Shown: positions 1 to 7,969, counted from the stretch's first letter. The stretch is DNA of 24,735 nt from Pseudomonas_S sp047607345 (GCA_047607345.1 JASGDF010000191.1:1-24735); one strand, 5' to 3'. The notes: generated by a model from the sequence alone, not told the origin. Numbers and translations: made by a program.

Positions 1-589
1 GCTGCAGCGCCTCCTGCGGCGCCACCGGCATCGGCGGCGCCGCAGGCGGCAGCAGGGTCAGCTGCACCCGGACCGATTTCTCGACCGGCGCCGGCCGCGT
101 CGATGGCGGCCAGCCGCCCAGCGCAAGCCAAAGCATCAGCAGATGGGCGGCGGCGCTGACGCCGGCCGCGATCGCGCGAGGATGGCGCAATACCCAGGCC
201 GCGACCGGCCCGGAGCGCTCATCGCGCGGCAGCGGCCGCGCCAGCAGCCAGCCCGCGCAGGCCGCCATCGCCGCGCTCACCGGCATCCCCAATGCCGGCG
301 ACGGCCGCGCACCGAGCCAGAACAGCACGATCCCGAGCGCGATTCCGGTGGTGGCCAGGCGCTTGCCACGCACCGAGATCGCGCCCTGCTCCCGCCATGC
401 GCGCAGCGAGCGGCCGTAGCGCGGATGCGCCAGCAGCCTCGCCTCCAGCGCCGGCGAGGAATGGCCGAAGCATGCCAGCGCCAGGATCAGGAAGATCGTG
501 GTGGGCATTACCGGCAGCAGCGCGCCGACGATGCCCAGCGCGACCATCGACAGGCCCAGGCCGAACCAAAGGTACCGGGTCAACCGCAT
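1..589 (-). CDS. DUF454 (YbaN-like) membrane protein fused to a TonB-like N-terminus, partial
   Basis: The reading frame starts at ATG 589 and is still open at the window edge (196 residues seen). Residues 1-120 match DUF454/YbaN: an N-terminal hydrophobic stretch with the hallmark LGIVGALLPVMPTTIFLILA-type segment (about 18-38), then ACFGHSSP, and further hydrophobic stretches at about 80-93 and 100-117. After a short linker comes another hydrophobic helix (about 139-158) containing S145-x3-H149, the spacing of the S and H in the TonB transmembrane motif. A Pro/Ala-rich stretch with a KSVRVQL segment follows, as just after the TonB anchor. The start lies 34 nt after the haem oxygenase stop, with a GGAAG sequence upstream, so the two are probably co-transcribed. 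DUF454 has no firm biochemical function. The TonB call is inferred because the C-terminal TonB domain lies outside the window. Confidence 0.72.
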   Translation of the reverse strand, partial: MRLTRYLWFGLGLSMVALGIVGALLPVMPTTIFLILALACFGHSSPALEARLLAHPRYGRSLRAWREQGAISVRGKRLATTGIALGIVLFWLGARPSPALGMPVSAAMAACAGWLLARPLPRDERSGPVAAWVLRHPRAIAAGVSAAAHLLMLWLALGGWPPSTRPAPVEKSVRVQLTLLPPAAPPMPVAPQEALQ

Positions 590-623
590 GCGCGAGCGCT
601 TCCGCGATACGCTCTCGCCGGTC

Positions 624-1217
624 TCACTCGCCGGCGGCGGGCATGTACCGCTCCACATGGCCACGCACGCGATCGAACGCCTGGCACGCGGCCTCGATCA
701 CCGCCAGTTCCTGTTCCGGGGCCAGTACGGCCTGGTCCAGCGCGGCGGTGAACTCCCGCCAGTGACGGGCACGGCCCTCCGGATGCCCGGCGAGATGACG
801 CGCGCCAAAGTGCTCGTCCAGCCCCAACCGGGCCGCATGCTTGAGCAGGATCGCCGCGCCCAGGTTGGAGCCTTCGGCCACGTACAGCCAGCCCAGCCCG
901 ACGGTCTGGCTGCGGTAGTCGCCCGCCAGCACGTCCGCCTGCGGCACCGGCACACCCAGGTCATCCAGGTCGGCCTGGATCTGCGCCAGCCGGCAGCGCT
1001 CGGGCAGGTCGGGGATCAGGCCACCCAGTACCGGGCTGAGGAAATAGCCTTCCATGTCGCGATGGAAGCGGTACTGCACCTGCAGGAAGCGGCCGTAACG
1101 CTCGCGGCTGGCGAACGGCTGCGCGGCCATGATCCGCTGGTCCAGGCGCTCATGCGCCGCATGGGTGGCCGCCTTCAGGCGCTGGCTGCGGGGGGATTCG
1201 GTCAGAGTCGGGTTCAT
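624..1217 (-). CDS. hemO: Biliverdin-producing haem oxygenase
   Basis: This 197-residue protein has the length and motifs of bacterial haem oxygenases. An N-terminal LKAATHAAHERLD segment carries the probable proximal haem ligand (H22, by the usual T-x-x-AH-x-x-L pattern). A glycine-containing helix, GLGWLYVAEGSNLGA, lies in the middle and packs over haem in the family. The enzyme opens haem to biliverdin, releasing iron and CO in the cytoplasm. It is the first gene of an apparent operon with a DUF454-TonB-like protein, and a Fur-box-like palindrome lies 26 nt upstream of its start, which points to iron acquisition from haem. The sequence is also close to the BphO type that supplies biliverdin to bacteriophytochromes, but no phytochrome gene is visible here. 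The product is confident; the symbol is by family only. Confidence 0.9.
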   Translation of the reverse strand: MNPTLTESPRSQRLKAATHAAHERLDQRIMAAQPFASRERYGRFLQVQYRFHRDMEGYFLSPVLGGLIPDLPERCRLAQIQADLDDLGVPVPQADVLAGDYRSQTVGLGWLYVAEGSNLGAAILLKHAARLGLDEHFGARHLAGHPEGRARHWREFTAALDQAVLAPEQELAVIEAACQAFDRVRGHVERYMPAAGE

Positions 1218-1242
1218 GGCCTAGGAACGGATCGCTCACAAA

Positions 1243-1257
1243 CGATAATGGTTATCG
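1243..1257. promoter_or_regulatory. Fur-box-like operator
   Basis: CGATAATGGTTATCG is a perfect 6-3-6 inverted repeat and closely resembles the GATAAT/ATTATC halves of the Fur consensus. It lies in the divergent gap between haem oxygenase (start 1217) and the GIY-YIG gene (start 1309), where it would cover the haem oxygenase promoter. Iron-dependent repression is inferred from resemblance and context. Confidence 0.6.
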
Positions 1258-1308
1258 ATTGTGCCACCACACGGGGCACCGTGGCCGCGCCGGCCCGATA
1301 ATGCGTGC

Positions 1309-1854
1309 ATGCGATCGGACAAGCCCTGGCACCTGTACCTGCTGCTGTGCCGCAACGGCAGCTATTACGCCGGCATCACCAATGACCTGCAGGCGCGCTA
1401 CCAGGCACACCTGACCGGCAAGGGCGCGCGCTACACCCGCGCGAACCCGCCGCTGCAACTGCTCGGCAGCCGCCCCTACCCGGATCGTGCCACCGCCTCA
1501 CGCGCCGAATGCCAACTCAAGCAGCTGCCGCGCGCGCGCAAGCTGGCCTGGCTGCTGGCCGGCGGCGACGGCATCCAGGGGTCAGGCAATTCCAGCTCCA
1601 CGCAAGCCACTCCGGATACCGCTTGCCCGCTCAGGGCTGCGCCAGCGCCGCGCGGATCGCGCGCAGCTGCTGCTTCACCGCCGCCGCCTGCTCCGGCCCC
1701 AGCCGCACCAGCGCCTTCTGCCCGATCGACAGCGACTCCAGCGCCGGATCGGCAAAGCGATACTTGCCGCGACCATCCGGCTCGACGAGTGGTGGCTGCG
1801 CCGGCTCCGGCGCCTGCAACAGGTGGTCGATCACCTGCACCAGGCGGTCGTTGA
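1309..1854 (+). CDS. GIY-YIG nuclease-superfamily protein (UPF0213/YhbQ-like) with an abnormal C-terminal tail
   Basis: Residues 4-83 form a complete small GIY-YIG domain: HLYLLLCRNGSYYAGITNDL carries the GIY and YIG equivalents, followed by the invariant-type Arg (LQARYQAHL), GKGARYTRA, and an AECQLKQLPRARKLAWL segment containing the conserved Glu. UPF0213 proteins are usually about 85-100 residues. Here the frame runs on to 181 residues because no stop follows the domain. The last ~98 residues are low-complexity Ala/Pro/Arg sequence, and the final 224 nt lie antisense to the DUF3014 gene. I chose ATG 1309 because the domain begins at once; an upstream GTG at 1261 would run into the Fur-like site. 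The nuclease fold is well supported, the cellular substrate is unknown, and the tail is probably not conserved. Confidence 0.75.
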   Translation: MRSDKPWHLYLLLCRNGSYYAGITNDLQARYQAHLTGKGARYTRANPPLQLLGSRPYPDRATASRAECQLKQLPRARKLAWLLAGGDGIQGSGNSSSTQATPDTACPLRAAPAPRGSRAAAASPPPPAPAPAAPAPSARSTATPAPDRQSDTCRDHPARRVVAAPAPAPATGGRSPAPGGR

Positions 1855-2446
1855 AGTAGCCACCGGGATAGCCAAGCTCGGCATAAGCCTGCTGGAACAA
1901 CGGGTAGAACCGCCGGTACACCCGCGCCAGCGCCTGCGGGTCCACCGCGGTGAATACCTTCACGTAGGCGGCATAGCGCGCGGCATTGGCCACGGCCAGG
2001 GTCGTGCCCGCCTGGCCGGGCTGCACCTGCAGCTCGCCGGGCAGCGGGCGCAGCGCCAGCGACTGGCGGCCGGCGCTGCGTCGCGGCAGGTTATCGACCA
2101 TCGTGACCACGCGCTGGATCAGGTGCTCGCGCAGCACCACGTCCAGTCCCGTGCCAGCCCCCGCCAGGCCGGACAAGGCCTCCCAGGCCGCCGCATCGCT
2201 GTCGGCAAGCGCCGGGATCGCCGCATCGGCGGCGGCGAGGCTGTCGACCGGATGCCGTGGTCCCGCCGGCATCGCCGGGGCTTCAGGCGGGAGCTGGACC
2301 GGCGCCTCGGCACGCGAGGGGAACGCCGGCGGCAGCGCGCTGGTCCGCGTTGTCGCCTCGGGGCGAAACAGCCACCACCCCAGGCCGGCCAGCAGCACGG
2401 CCCCGACCAGCCAGGGCCACCACACGGTCTTGTTGTCGTTGCGCAT
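1631..2446 (-). CDS. DUF3014 domain-containing membrane-anchored protein
   Basis: The 271-residue protein begins with a short charged segment and one transmembrane helix (about residues 9-26, WWPWLVGAVLLAGLGWWLF). A Pro/Ala-rich linker follows, then a globular domain. Features that match DUF3014 are LREHLIQRVVTMVDNLPRR, the YAAYVKVFTAVDPQALARVYRRFYPLFQQAYAELGYP region (split here only as a description) and a C-terminal DPALESLSIGQKALVRLGP segment. Orientation is predicted as N-in with a periplasmic domain. No function is established for the family. It starts 81 nt after the permease stop and is probably in the same transcript. Its 3' end overlaps the tail of the convergent GIY-YIG frame. Confidence 0.82.
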   Translation of the reverse strand: MRNDNKTVWWPWLVGAVLLAGLGWWLFRPEATTRTSALPPAFPSRAEAPVQLPPEAPAMPAGPRHPVDSLAAADAAIPALADSDAAAWEALSGLAGAGTGLDVVLREHLIQRVVTMVDNLPRRSAGRQSLALRPLPGELQVQPGQAGTTLAVANAARYAAYVKVFTAVDPQALARVYRRFYPLFQQAYAELGYPGGYFNDRLVQVIDHLLQAPEPAQPPLVEPDGRGKYRFADPALESLSIGQKALVRLGPEQAAAVKQQLRAIRAALAQP

Positions 2447-2527
2447 ATCGAGCGTTCTTGCGGAGGATCCGCTGCTTCTGACCCCCGCCTTCGGCCGAGG
2501 TTCCGCAGCCGAACCGGCGGTGCTCGC

Positions 2528-4132
2528 TCAGTGCGCCGACGTATCCGGCGTACGCCGCTGCAACGACAGCAGCCCCAGTGCCAGCGCCAGCGCCGCGTAG
2601 GCGCCGGCGAACTGCCAGCTGACCACGCGCCGCAGCCCCTCCAGCTCCCACGGCAGGTAGATGCCGCCATGCGGGTCGACCGAATGAATGAAACCGAACA
2701 CGGTCAGCACCGCTCCGACCAGCAACACCCCCGCCGCGCGCCGCGCGTTGCCATCGATCAGCGACACCAGCGCGGTGGCCCACAGCATCGCGGCGATGAT
2801 GAAGCCGTTGCCCAGCGTGGTGATCGTCGCCAGCTCGGAGAAACCATGGCCCTCGCTGGCCGCGAACAGCTCGGCGAAGCGCTCCGGCGGCAGCAACGCC
2901 GGGTTGGCGTACTTGATGTTGATCAGGTAGGCCATCGACGGCAGGAACGCCAGCGCCACCGCGGCGGCGTGCCGGCGCGGGGTCTCGTGGAAGGCCTGCA
3001 CGGTGATGTCCATGCCGACGTAGACGATGATCGGCGCCAGCACCGCCACCGGCAGCCACTGCACCAGTCCGGACACGTAGCCGAACACCCCGCCCAGGCC
3101 GATGAACAGGCCGGTCAGCAGGGTGTAGCCGCTGCGCGCGCCCATGTGTTTGTAGGCCGGCTGGCCGATGTACGGGGTGGTCTGGGCGACACCGCCGCAG
3201 ATGCCGGCGACCAGCGTGGACAGCGCCTCGACCAGCAGCACGTCGCGGGTGCGGTAATCGTCGCCGGCCGCGCGCGCGCTCTCGCTCACGTTGATGCCGC
3301 CGACCACCATCAGCAGGCCGAACGGCAGCAGCAGCGGCAGGTACGGCACGGTGTGCGGCAGCCCGTCGAGGAAGCCCAGGTTCGGCAGCGGCAGCGCGAG
3401 GTGCCAGGTGGTGACCGTCGGCAACACGAAGCCCGGCGCGCCCAACCCGGCCAGGCCCAGGCCGTAGTACAACGCCAGGCCCACCAGCAGCGCCAGCAGC
3501 ACGCCCGGCAACCGCACCGGCAGCGGCCCCTTGGCCACCAGCACGTACAGCAGCAGGCCGAAGCAGACGAAACCGACCACCGGTTCGCGCAGCAGCTCGA
3601 TCAGCGGCAGGAACCCGAGCAGGGTCAGCGCGGCACCGCCGACCGAACCGAGCAGCGCCGCGCGCGGCAGCACCCGCACCACCCAGTCGCCAGCGAAGGA
3701 CAGCGCGAACTTCCACAGTCCCATCACCACCAGCGAGGCCATGCCGAGCTGCCAGGTCGCGATCGCCGCGGCGTGCGGGTCCAGGCCCTGCTGCTTGAAG
3801 CCGACGAACGCCGGGCCCAGCACCAGCAGCGCCATGCCAATGCTGGTCGGCGCATCCAGGCCGAGCGGCATCGCGGTGACGTCATCGCGGCCGCTGCGCG
3901 CCGCCAGCCGCCGCGCCATCCAGGTGTAGGCCAGATTGCCGAGCAGCACCCCGAACGCGGTGCCGGGGAACATCTTGCCGAACACGATCTCGGCCGGAAA
4001 CTGGAACACGCCCACCAGCACCGCGGCGATGAAGCCCAGGATCGAGAGATTGTCGACGAACAGGCCGAGGAAGCCGTTGAGATCGCCAGCGACGAACCAG
4101 CGCGGACGCGCCGGGGAAGAGGAAGCGGACAT
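2528..4132 (-). CDS. Xanthine/uracil permease-family (NCS2-like) transporter
   Basis: The protein has 534 residues with roughly 12-14 hydrophobic helices. It opens with a RWFVAGDLNGFLGLFVDN segment, then a DDVTAMPLGLDAPTS motif, a GGINVSESARAAGDDYRTRD segment and a GGVAQTTPYIGQPAYKHMGA motif. These are the half-helix and substrate-site features of the AzgA/xanthine-uracil permease superfamily, in the branch often annotated only as a permease. It probably moves a purine, pyrimidine or related solute with H+ across the inner membrane; the substrate cannot be read from sequence. The start is set at ATG 4132 (MSASSSPARP), where hydrophobicity and codon use begin; an upstream in-frame extension to 4231 reads as untranslated leader. 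A TAATAT at 4164-4169 on the minus strand is a possible -10 box. Confidence 0.85.
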   Translation of the reverse strand: MSASSSPARPRWFVAGDLNGFLGLFVDNLSILGFIAAVLVGVFQFPAEIVFGKMFPGTAFGVLLGNLAYTWMARRLAARSGRDDVTAMPLGLDAPTSIGMALLVLGPAFVGFKQQGLDPHAAAIATWQLGMASLVVMGLWKFALSFAGDWVVRVLPRAALLGSVGGAALTLLGFLPLIELLREPVVGFVCFGLLLYVLVAKGPLPVRLPGVLLALLVGLALYYGLGLAGLGAPGFVLPTVTTWHLALPLPNLGFLDGLPHTVPYLPLLLPFGLLMVVGGINVSESARAAGDDYRTRDVLLVEALSTLVAGICGGVAQTTPYIGQPAYKHMGARSGYTLLTGLFIGLGGVFGYVSGLVQWLPVAVLAPIIVYVGMDITVQAFHETPRRHAAAVALAFLPSMAYLINIKYANPALLPPERFAELFAASEGHGFSELATITTLGNGFIIAAMLWATALVSLIDGNARRAAGVLLVGAVLTVFGFIHSVDPHGGIYLPWELEGLRRVVSWQFAGAYAALALALGLLSLQRRTPDTSAH

Positions 4133-4255
4133 GGGCGACGGGAGCGGGAGAAAGGGAAACCGGATATTAGAGCGTGTCCGGCGCGGCTGTCGCCGCATGC
4201 CCCAGCTCCAGGAGCGTGGGCGGCGGAACACGTTCGAGGCAAGAAACTCGCTAGG

Positions 4256-4330
4256 CGAGGCCAGTCAGGCGACGATTCGCCGGCCTGTAACCGCGCTACA
4301 GGCGCAAGAAACGACGCCTGACTGGCCTCG
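4256..4330. repeat. Perfect 16-bp inverted repeat with a nested hairpin
   Basis: 4256-4271 and 4315-4330 are exact reverse complements (CGAGGCCAGTCAGGCG on the left). The 43-nt interior contains a smaller inverted repeat, CCTGTA/TACAGG. A CAAGAAAC word occurs both just left of the structure and inside it. It lies directly after the GNAT stop and upstream of the permease, so it could be a transcript-end structure, but no U-tract follows on the minus strand. It could also be a small extragenic repeat element. Confidence 0.7.
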
Positions 4331-4341
4331 CACAGCGGGCT

Positions 4342-4836
4342 TCACCGCCCGGACGGCTTCTGCCGCCCAAGCTCCAGATGCAGGAACTGGTTGAACGCGC
4401 TGCGCTGGTAGTCGCCGAACGCGGCACCGTCGACGAAGCCCCAGCGCCGGTACAACGCCAGCGCCGGCTCGAACGCCGGGCCGCTGCCGGTCTCCAGGCT
4501 GAGCCGGCGCAGCCCTCGCGCGCGGGCGACGGCGATGATGTGGTCGAGGATCGCCGCGGCCGCGCCCTGGCGCAGGAACGCCGGATGGGTCCGCATCGAC
4601 TTCAGCTCACCGCTGCCGTCGCCCAGCCTGCGCAGCGCACCGACCGACGCCAGCGCACCGCCGCGCCAGGCACTCCAGACCGTCACATCGGCGCGCTGCA
4701 GCCCCGACAGGTCCAGCGCATAGACGCTGCCCGGCGGCGAGTTGGACTGCATCTGCCGCAGGTGCAGCGCCAGCAACTCGCGCACCGCCGCGCCGGACAG
4801 ATCGTCCTCGCCGATCGCGTAGGCACAGGCCGTCAT
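4342..4836 (-). CDS. GNAT-family N-acetyltransferase
   Basis: This 164-residue protein has the GNAT acetyl-CoA fold. Motif A is LKSMRTHPAFLRQGAAAAILDHII (read as beta4 followed by the RQGAAA pyrophosphate loop), then ARGLRRLSLETGS (beta5) and a PALALYRRWGFVDGAAFGDY segment (motif B with the LYRRWGF signature). It resembles YhbS/PhnO-type small acetyltransferases that act on a free amine; the acceptor is unknown. ATG 4836 gives MTACAYAIGEDDLSG and lies 10 nt after the stop of the DUF3574 lipoprotein gene, so the pair is probably one operon. A longer frame to 4941 overlaps that gene and is not used. Confidence 0.87.
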   Translation of the reverse strand: MTACAYAIGEDDLSGAAVRELLALHLRQMQSNSPPGSVYALDLSGLQRADVTVWSAWRGGALASVGALRRLGDGSGELKSMRTHPAFLRQGAAAAILDHIIAVARARGLRRLSLETGSGPAFEPALALYRRWGFVDGAAFGDYQRSAFNQFLHLELGRQKPSGR

Positions 4837-4846
4837 CGACGCGCGC

Positions 4847-5323
4847 TCAGAACGAGACTTCGACCGCCTGCCGCGACCACAGCACCGACTGGTGACCGGT
4901 CGCCTGCTTCCACGCCAGCCGGATCGCCTCGATGTCGGCACGCCGCTGCGGGGTGTCCTCGTGCAGGATCACCAGCACCTTGGTCGCAAGCCGGTTCGGC
5001 TCCTTGGCCCCGCGGAACAGCCACTGGCCATAGGCATCGAACACGGTCAGGCCATCCGGGAAGCGCGGCGTCACCTCCTTGTCGAGGAAGGCGCGCCACT
5101 GCGCCTCGCTGATCTTCTCGGTCTGCGGACGATCGGCCGGACCCGTCTCCTCGCCGACCCCGAAGTACAGCTCGCTGCGCACCCAGCCCTGCGCATCGGC
5201 CGGCCGCGCCGCATCCCCCTGCAGCGCAGCGGTGGTGGCAGGCGGCGCGGGCGGCGGCGCCAGCGTCGAACACGCTGACAGCGCGAGGGCCGCAGCCAGC
5301 AGGGAGGTTCGCAGGAAGTTCAT
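4847..5323 (-). CDS. DUF3574 domain-containing lipoprotein
   Basis: The 158-residue protein starts with MNFLRTSLLAAALALSAC, a type II signal peptide with an LSAC lipobox, so it should be lipidated and anchored in the envelope. A Pro/Ala-rich linker follows, then WVRSELYFGVGEE, ISEAQWRAFLDKEVTPRFPDGLTVFDAYGQWL (described in parts) and VLVILHEDT, which match DUF3574. The family has no assigned function. ATG 5323 is preceded by a good ribosome site (CTGGAGACCCG), better than the upstream in-frame ATG at 5347. It leads a two-gene unit with the GNAT gene. Confidence 0.85.
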   Translation of the reverse strand: MNFLRTSLLAAALALSACSTLAPPPAPPATTAALQGDAARPADAQGWVRSELYFGVGEETGPADRPQTEKISEAQWRAFLDKEVTPRFPDGLTVFDAYGQWLFRGAKEPNRLATKVLVILHEDTPQRRADIEAIRLAWKQATGHQSVLWSRQAVEVSF

Positions 5324-5458
5324 CGGGTCTCCAGAAAACGTGCGCACGGCATATGAGGATCGGTGATGTGGTGATGCCCACGCGCAGGAACCGGGTTCGC
5401 GGGCGTTGGCGGCAACGAATCGTTAATATATCGCTTCATCCGGATGGATGCTTGTAGC

Positions 5459-5477
5459 GATCGCAATCTTCGCGATC
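5459..5477. promoter_or_regulatory. Short inverted repeat in the TonB receptor leader
   Basis: GATCGC and GCGATC face each other across 7 nt, 28 nt before the receptor start, between an AT-rich TTAATATAT stretch (about 5423-5431, a possible -10) and the AGGAGAGAGAG ribosome site. It could be an operator, but nothing identifies the regulator. Confidence 0.25.
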
Positions 5478-5505
5478 CCATTGTTGTACCAGGAGAGAGA
5501 GTCCC

Positions 5506-7926
5506 ATGTCGCATACCCACCCCACCGCGCTCGGCCTGGCCGTGGCGCTGGCCCTGTCCGCCCCGGTCCATGCCCAGTCGTCCGAGGCCACCACGCTGGA
5601 CACGGTGATCGTCACCGGCACCCGCGCCAGCGGTCGCACCGTGCTCGAGTCGACCGCCCCGGTCGACGTGCTCAGCGCCGAGGACATCCGCAAGGCCGGC
5701 ATCGTCAACGGCGAGCTGGGCAGCGCGCTGCAGGCGCTGCTGCCGTCGTTCAACTTCCCGCGCCAGTCCAACTCCGGCGGCGCCGACCACGTGCGCGCCG
5801 CGCAGCTGCGCGGGCTGTCGCCCGACCAGGTGCTGGTGCTGGTCAACGGCAAGCGCCGCCACACCTCGGCGCTGGTCAACACCGACAGCAAGATCGGCAA
5901 GGGCACCACGCCGGTGGACTTCAACTCGATCCCGGTCAGCGCGATCAAGCGCATCGAGGTGCTGCGCGACGGCGCCGGCGCGCAGTACGGCTCGGACGCG
6001 ATCGCCGGGGTCATCAACGTGATCCTGGACGACGACCCGGACCACGGCGAGGTCGAGGCCAGCTGGGGCGCGCACCATACCGACCTCAAGCCGATCCACA
6101 GCGAACTGAGCGACGGCCAGACCGGCGCGATCAGCGCCAAGGCCGGCACCCACCTGGGCGAGGACGGCTTCGTCAAGGCCGGCCTGGAGTACAAGCGCCG
6201 CTCGCCCACCAACCGCGCCGGCTTCGACCAGATCCCCGACTGGCAGCAGAACGAAACCAACCTGGCGTTGCAGGGCAAGCGCAACTACCAGCTCGGCGAT
6301 GGCCGCTCGCGCGACATCAACGCCTGGTTCAACGGCGAGCTGCCATTCGGGCAGACCGGCCGCTTCTACGCCTTCGGCACCTACAGCCACCGCGACACCC
6401 AGGGCGCCAACTACTTCCGCTACCCGGACGACACCGACGGCGCCAACTGGCCGGAGGTGTACCCCGACGGCTATCGCCCGGTCTCGCTGGGCTACAACCG
6501 CGACTACCAGGGCGTGTTCGGCGCGCGCGGGCAATGGGGCGAGTGGGACTACGACGCCAGCCTCGACTACGGCCGCAACGATTTCACCTACAAGCTGAAG
6601 AACTCACTCAACGCCTCGCTCGGCCCGGACAGCCCGACCTCGTTCAAGGTCGGCCGCTACGTGTTCGACCAGACCGTGGCCAACCTGGACCTGACCCGCG
6701 CCTTCGAGGCCGCCGGCGCCAGCCACACGCTCGGCACCGGCGTGGAGCTGCGCCGCGAGCAGTACCGCACCCATGCCGGCGATGCGGCCAGCTACGCCGC
6801 CGGCCCCTACACCGACCGCCCGACCGGCGCGCAGGCCGGCGGCGGGCTGACGCCCGAAGACGCGGCCGACCTGTCGCGCAACGTCGCCAGCGCCTACGCC
6901 AGTGTGTCCAGCCAGTTCGGCGAGAAGTTCTCCACCGACCTGGCCGGTCGCTACGAGCACTACCAGGACTTCGGCAGCCAGTGGACCGGCAAGCTCGCCG
7001 CGCGCTATGCGTTCACCCCGGCGTTCGCGCTGCGCGGGGCGATCTCCAACAACTTCCGCGCGCCCTCACTGAGCCAGATCGGCTTCGAGTCCACCTCCAC
7101 CGGCTACGGCTCGGACGGCCAGCTGGTGCGCAGCCGGGTGCTGTCGGTCGACAACCCGATCGCGCGCGCGCTGGGCGCGACCGACCTGAAGCCGGAGAAG
7201 TCGCTCAACTACAGCCTCGGCTTCACCAGCCGCCTTGGCGAGCACGTCGACCTGTCGCTGGACTTCTTCCAGATCGACATCGACGACCGCATCGCCCTGT
7301 CCGAGAGCATCACCGGCGACGCGCTCACCGAGTACGTGGAGAGCAACTTCGGCGTGTCCGGCCTGCAGAGCGCCAGCTTCTTCGTCAACGCCGCCGACAC
7401 CCGCACCCGCGGCGCCGAGCTGGTGGCGAACTGGCGCGGCGAGGCGTTCGGCGGCGACCTGCGGCTGACCGGCACCTACAGCTACGCCAAGACCACGCTG
7501 AAGAACGTGCTGGCCACCCCGTCGCAGCTGCTGGCGCTGGATCCGGACTACGTGCTGTTCGACGTGGAGGAGACCAACACCCTCACCACCGCCACGCCGA
7601 AGACCCGCGCCGCGCTGGCCGCCGGCTGGAGCGACGAGCGCTGGACGCTGTCCTCGCGCCTGTCGCGCTACGGCAGCGTCACCCGCGTCTTCAGCTGGGC
7701 CTCGGCCCCGCAGACCTACGGCGCGGAGTGGCAGCTGGACCTGGAGGCCGAGTACCGGATCAGCCCGCGGTGGAGCGTGGCGATCGGCGGCCAGAACGTC
7801 ACCGACAGCTACCCCGACCTGTCCAACAGCGAGACCAACTACTACGGCAACCTGCCGTACGACGTGCTCTCGCCGGTCGGCAGCAACGGCGCGTACTGGT
7901 ACGGGCGGGTGCGGTATACGTTCTGA
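5506..7926 (+). CDS. TonB-dependent outer-membrane receptor
   Basis: The 806-residue protein has a signal peptide (about 1-23, ending APVHA-Q), a TonB box-like TLDTVIVTGTRASG segment and a plug domain (about 40-165). The plug includes RAAQLRGLSPDQVLVLVNGKR and IKRIEVLRDGAGAQYGSDAIAGVINVIL (described as two adjacent plug motifs). A 22-strand beta-barrel ends in the aromatic RVRYTF terminus typical of outer-membrane proteins. NNFRAPSLSQ and LKPEKSLNYSLGF are the usual barrel signatures. It imports a ligand across the outer membrane using TonB energy. The ligand is unknown; the plug subtype is common in Xanthomonadaceae and Caulobacter. The start follows a strong AGGAG site at 5491. There is no Fur-like site or co-transcribed partner, so an iron role is not shown. 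Confidence 0.93.
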   Translation: MSHTHPTALGLAVALALSAPVHAQSSEATTLDTVIVTGTRASGRTVLESTAPVDVLSAEDIRKAGIVNGELGSALQALLPSFNFPRQSNSGGADHVRAAQLRGLSPDQVLVLVNGKRRHTSALVNTDSKIGKGTTPVDFNSIPVSAIKRIEVLRDGAGAQYGSDAIAGVINVILDDDPDHGEVEASWGAHHTDLKPIHSELSDGQTGAISAKAGTHLGEDGFVKAGLEYKRRSPTNRAGFDQIPDWQQNETNLALQGKRNYQLGDGRSRDINAWFNGELPFGQTGRFYAFGTYSHRDTQGANYFRYPDDTDGANWPEVYPDGYRPVSLGYNRDYQGVFGARGQWGEWDYDASLDYGRNDFTYKLKNSLNASLGPDSPTSFKVGRYVFDQTVANLDLTRAFEAAGASHTLGTGVELRREQYRTHAGDAASYAAGPYTDRPTGAQAGGGLTPEDAADLSRNVASAYASVSSQFGEKFSTDLAGRYEHYQDFGSQWTGKLAARYAFTPAFALRGAISNNFRAPSLSQIGFESTSTGYGSDGQLVRSRVLSVDNPIARALGATDLKPEKSLNYSLGFTSRLGEHVDLSLDFFQIDIDDRIALSESITGDALTEYVESNFGVSGLQSASFFVNAADTRTRGAELVANWRGEAFGGDLRLTGTYSYAKTTLKNVLATPSQLLALDPDYVLFDVEETNTLTTATPKTRAALAAGWSDERWTLSSRLSRYGSVTRVFSWASAPQTYGAEWQLDLEAEYRISPRWSVAIGGQNVTDSYPDLSNSETNYYGNLPYDVLSPVGSNGAYWYGRVRYTF

Positions 7927-7936
7927 TGCCTCCCTC

Positions 7937-7957
7937 CCTTCTCCCTGTGGGAGAAGG
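7937..7957. repeat. Extragenic palindrome, probable terminator of the receptor gene
   Basis: CCTTCTCCC-TGT-GGGAGAAGG is a perfect 9-bp stem starting 10 nt after the receptor stop. It belongs to the same palindrome family as 23241-23264 and 23323-23346. No clear U-tract follows. It also marks the left edge of the adhesin fragment. Confidence 0.65.
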
Positions 7958-7969
7958 TGTCGTGGTCAA

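Noticed and set aside
1487..4321. Very long plus-strand frame of 944 codons
   Set aside because: It is Gln/Arg/His-rich, has no domain, and lies antisense to the DUF3014 and permease genes, which have clear homology; it is a GC-bias shadow.
7937..7957. CRISPR or regulatory array suspected from recurring palindromes
   Set aside because: The palindromes are scattered in different gaps, with no regular spacers and no cas genes.
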